From: Verrucomicrobiota bacterium
GTDB taxonomy: Bacteria > Verrucomicrobiota > Lentisphaeria > JABSQK01 > JAJFLO01
Assembly: GCA_021772635.1 (NCBI GenBank)
Contig: JAJFLP010000079.1
Location: forward strand, 47,205-111,204
DNA: 64,000 bases
Reading direction: 5' to 3'
The position numbers were made by a program, and so were the translations under genes. This document shows, one piece after another, positions 62,039 through 64,000 of the stretch. How positions within the stretch are numbered: the first letter of the stretch is position 1; the number at the start of each line of letters is the position of its first letter. Under the pieces are notes generated by a model that was given only the letters and a program-made list of their open reading frames with translations, was not told the origin of the DNA and ran no database searches.

Positions 62039-63091
62039 ATGAAAATTGCAATGTTACTGTCAGGCGGGGTCGATAGTTCAGTTGCATTGAAATTACTCGC
62101 CCAGGAAAAGAAGCACGATCTCACCGCGTTCTATTTGAAGATCTGGCTTGAAGATGAGCTTTCGCATCTCGGCGACTGCCCGTGGGAATCCGATATGGAA
62201 TTCGTTCGGGAAGTTTGCCGTGATCTAGGCATTCCCTTCCAGGTTGTCCCCCTTCAGCAAGAGTACCTTGAGCGGGTCGTAGACTATGCGATCGGCGAAT
62301 TGAAGTCCGGGAGAACACCGAGTCCGGATATCCTCTGTAATTCATGTATCAAGTTTAGTGCGTTTTACGATCGAATAGACGATTCCTACGAGAAAGTGGC
62401 TACCGGCCACTATGCTCAAATCCAGGCCGTTAACGATAAATTCCAGCTCAAACGGTCCCCCGACCCGGTAAAGGATCAAACTTATTTCCTGTACCGGTTA
62501 ACACAGCAGCAATTAGGTCGGGTACTATTCCCTATCGGGCACCTTCACAAACGTGAAATTCGCAGTCTCGCCGAAGAATTCAGTTTACCCAATAAGGACC
62601 GGAAAGATAGCCAGGGTCTCTGTTTTCTCGGTAAGATTAAGTACGAAGAGTTTGTAAAACATCATCTCGGTGAAAGAATCGGAGCGATCATTGAAATCGA
62701 CTCTAAAAAGTATCTTGGAGATCATCTTGGGTACTGGTTTTATACAATCGGGCAGCGCCAGGGATTAGGGTTAAGTGGTGGACCGTGGTACGTCATCAAG
62801 AAAGATATTACGGAGAATATAATTTACGTCTCTCATCAAGAGCAATTGAACCGGCGTTCGCGTCGAGAGTTTATCGTAAGTGATCTGCATTGGATTGCGG
62901 AAGTGCCCGAAAAAACCTCGTTAAAATCAAAAATTCGCCACGGCCCCAAATTGTTTGACTGCGAGATTATTCCGATGGGAAGGGGCGATTTTAACGTTAG
63001 AATAGCCGAAGATGAGGCAGGCATTGCCCCCGGGCAATCGGCTATCTTCTACGACGACGACATATGTCTGGGCGGCGGGATAATTCAGTAG
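62039..63091 (+). CDS. mnmA: tRNA-specific 2-thiouridylase MnmA
   Basis: 350 aa. PP-loop 'MLLSGGVDSSVALKLL' at the N-terminus; the two catalytic cysteines are in 'DILCNSCIKFSAFYD' and 'KDSQGLCFLGKI'; 'KDQTYFLYRLTQQQLGRVLFPIG' and 'YTIGQRQGLGLSGGPWYV' are conserved. Thiolates U34 of Lys, Glu and Gln tRNAs. The start touches the end of a family E repeat. Confidence 0.95.
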   Translation: MKIAMLLSGGVDSSVALKLLAQEKKHDLTAFYLKIWLEDELSHLGDCPWESDMEFVREVCRDLGIPFQVVPLQQEYLERVVDYAIGELKSGRTPSPDILCNSCIKFSAFYDRIDDSYEKVATGHYAQIQAVNDKFQLKRSPDPVKDQTYFLYRLTQQQLGRVLFPIGHLHKREIRSLAEEFSLPNKDRKDSQGLCFLGKIKYEEFVKHHLGERIGAIIEIDSKKYLGDHLGYWFYTIGQRQGLGLSGGPWYVIKKDITENIIYVSHQEQLNRRSRREFIVSDLHWIAEVPEKTSLKSKIRHGPKLFDCEIIPMGRGDFNVRIAEDEAGIAPGQSAIFYDDDICLGGGIIQ

Positions 63092-63333
63092 AGGGATTAT
63101 TCGTATGCCGGTTCACTGTGATCCCACAGAGATCCCAAATCGACAGATTTTGCCAATGGATAGCCTCAAGGACTTTATCGGAAACACGCGGTTTGCATTT
63201 TACCTGCTAACTCTATGGCAATCGATCCGTGCATTTTTTTTCGGGATCGAAATCGCTATCGAAACCGGGATCGTTCCTCCTTGTTCCTTGGTTATAGACA
63301 ACTGGTTCGCACAAAAACTGATCAACCGTCTTA

Positions 63334-63738
63334 TTATAGATCCAGATTGAAGGGGCGAATTTCGTCATCGGGATTTTCCTCGTTTGCGCGTTTTATGATA
63401 CCAGATTCGACCCCGAAAGTTTCCGCGAATTTGTGAATGTCATCGGCTAACTTCTTTTCCCCCGTGGCCTTCAGGTAAGTCTCGCCGATCATCAGGAGTG
63501 ATTGAAAAACCAAACCACTCATTTCGTGCAGCATCATTTCTTTAGTCCAGAGATCGAATCGCACGGTGTTCTTGCTCGCCGGATCCCAAATCGAAATCAT
63601 TGCTGCTTTACACGATTGATATTCCGGCGTTGACGCATCGTCGGCGCGCCATTCCAAGCGTTCGGGGACGTTGTCTTTATCAAGTGTTATCCTGAAATTG
63701 ATTTCCGTAGATTTGTTGCTCTCAGCCTTTTCACTCAT
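63334..63738 (-). CDS. GldC-like protein
   Basis: 134 aa. 'EINFRITLDKDNVPERLEWRADDAS', 'CKAAMISIWDPASKNTVRFDLWTKEMMLHEM' and 'LKATGEKKLADDIHKFAETFGVESG' match the GldC family, known from gliding Bacteroidetes but also present more widely. Role outside gliding is not known. GGAG precedes ATG 63738 by 7 nt; a longer frame to 63777 exists. The 3' end converges on mnmA. Confidence 0.8.
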   Translation of the reverse strand: MSEKAESNKSTEINFRITLDKDNVPERLEWRADDASTPEYQSCKAAMISIWDPASKNTVRFDLWTKEMMLHEMSGLVFQSLLMIGETYLKATGEKKLADDIHKFAETFGVESGIIKRANEENPDDEIRPFNLDL

Positions 63739-63860
63739 TGAACGCTCCATTTTTTTTTCTTTAACATTAAGAACCACGGTTTTTACCGATTTCCGCGTTC
63801 CATCACCCGATTTCCAATTATACCAACAATCACGGAGTTCTCGACCAGGCGTTCTGCTGG

Positions 63861-64000
63861 CTAGCCTACATTATGCATAAACTTTCTATTGCGAATGCGT
63901 ATCTTGTTTCATATAAATGAGTTACAGAGAACGCCGGATCTCAAAATATTTCAATATTTTTTCGTCCCGGCAACCTCCATAACTCTTTGATCTAAAGCAA
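63861..64000 (+). mobile_element. Family A' palindromic element, copy 3, cut by window end
   Basis: CTAG 63861-63864, then 'CCTACATTATGCATAAACTT' and the inner AATGAGTTACAGAGAACG / CTCCATAACTC. The right end lies outside the window. Confidence 0.8.

Noticed and set aside
63105..63350. 81-codon frame after mnmA
   Set aside because: Overlaps the GldC-like gene end and a short ATCG-rich simple repeat; no ribosome site.
1..64000. tRNA and rRNA genes
   Set aside because: I looked for T-arm-like GGTTCRA-type strings and cloverleaf surroundings by eye and saw none that could be supported; a covariance search would be needed to exclude them.

Overview
The window is chromosomal DNA of moderate GC from a Gram-negative bacterium. 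It carries an ADP-heptose epimerase (LPS core), Lgt, lipoprotein-type signals and type II/IV pseudopilins. Glutamyl-tRNA amidotransferase (GatCAB), citramalate synthase, bacilliredoxin, a GldC-like protein and very repeat-rich spacers would fit an uncultured PVC-type (Lentisphaerae/Kiritimatiellae-like) or related phylum. That placement is an inference; there is no rRNA or tRNA gene here to settle it.

Layout. 1-4.7 kb: surface-polysaccharide genes (DegT-like aminotransferase 3' end, CelD-like acetyltransferase, GT4 glycosyltransferase) and a DUF922 lipoprotein. 5-14.6 kb: a pseudopilin island on the minus strand. It has two giant paralogous pseudopilin-like proteins with tandem-95/cadherin-like repeats and Ser-Gly tails, each preceded by a very small gene with a shared 'KLDDLLPR..NV.GG' motif, and a classical GspH/FimT-like pseudopilin. 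15.6-24.4 kb: a membrane-anchored unknown, gatB-gatA-gatC, an lgt-rluD-nadD-rsfS operon and a Trm112-like protein. 24.4-32 kb: secreted unknowns, a SpoU methyltransferase overlapping rpoN, a YycJ-type MBL hydrolase, and proS with a DUF1015 gene. 33-36 kb: an MBOAT O-acyltransferase with an SGNH-like partner. 36.7-42.5 kb: a gene cut by mobile palindromes, a decayed brnT with intact brnA, OsmC, an Rrf2 regulator, feoB and feoA. 43.6-58.8 kb: two zinc-ribbon proteins (one a pseudokinase), HAD phosphatase, hldD, cimA, hom, a class-I amidotransferase, YjbQ, a GT2 and ruvBA. 59-63.8 kb: gltA, bacilliredoxin, trxA, mnmA and a GldC-like protein.

The most striking feature is a set of small palindromic elements, about 150-213 bp, in at least three sequence families. 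All are bounded by the tetranucleotide CTAG and share a CCTG/CAGG-type terminal inverted repeat or a related one. They stack end to end sharing one CTAG, sit next to start codons and supply stop codons. In one place (37053-37418) a pair of them splits a gene so exactly that removing the insert with one CTAG copy restores a single 159-codon reading frame. This shows they are, or recently were, mobile (MITE-like, YTAR-type target). No transposase is encoded in the window. Other spacers are mosaics of further repeat families: a 'ctgcaagcag' hairpin family, TGAAACTT modules and a 26-bp 'atgaaggacatgaag' palindrome.

Two small relics (a copy of the 38.8-kb secreted-protein gene at 33.25 kb and a piece of the pseudokinase zinc ribbon at 43.3 kb) and a frameshifted toxin gene show ongoing duplication and decay between a conserved housekeeping backbone.
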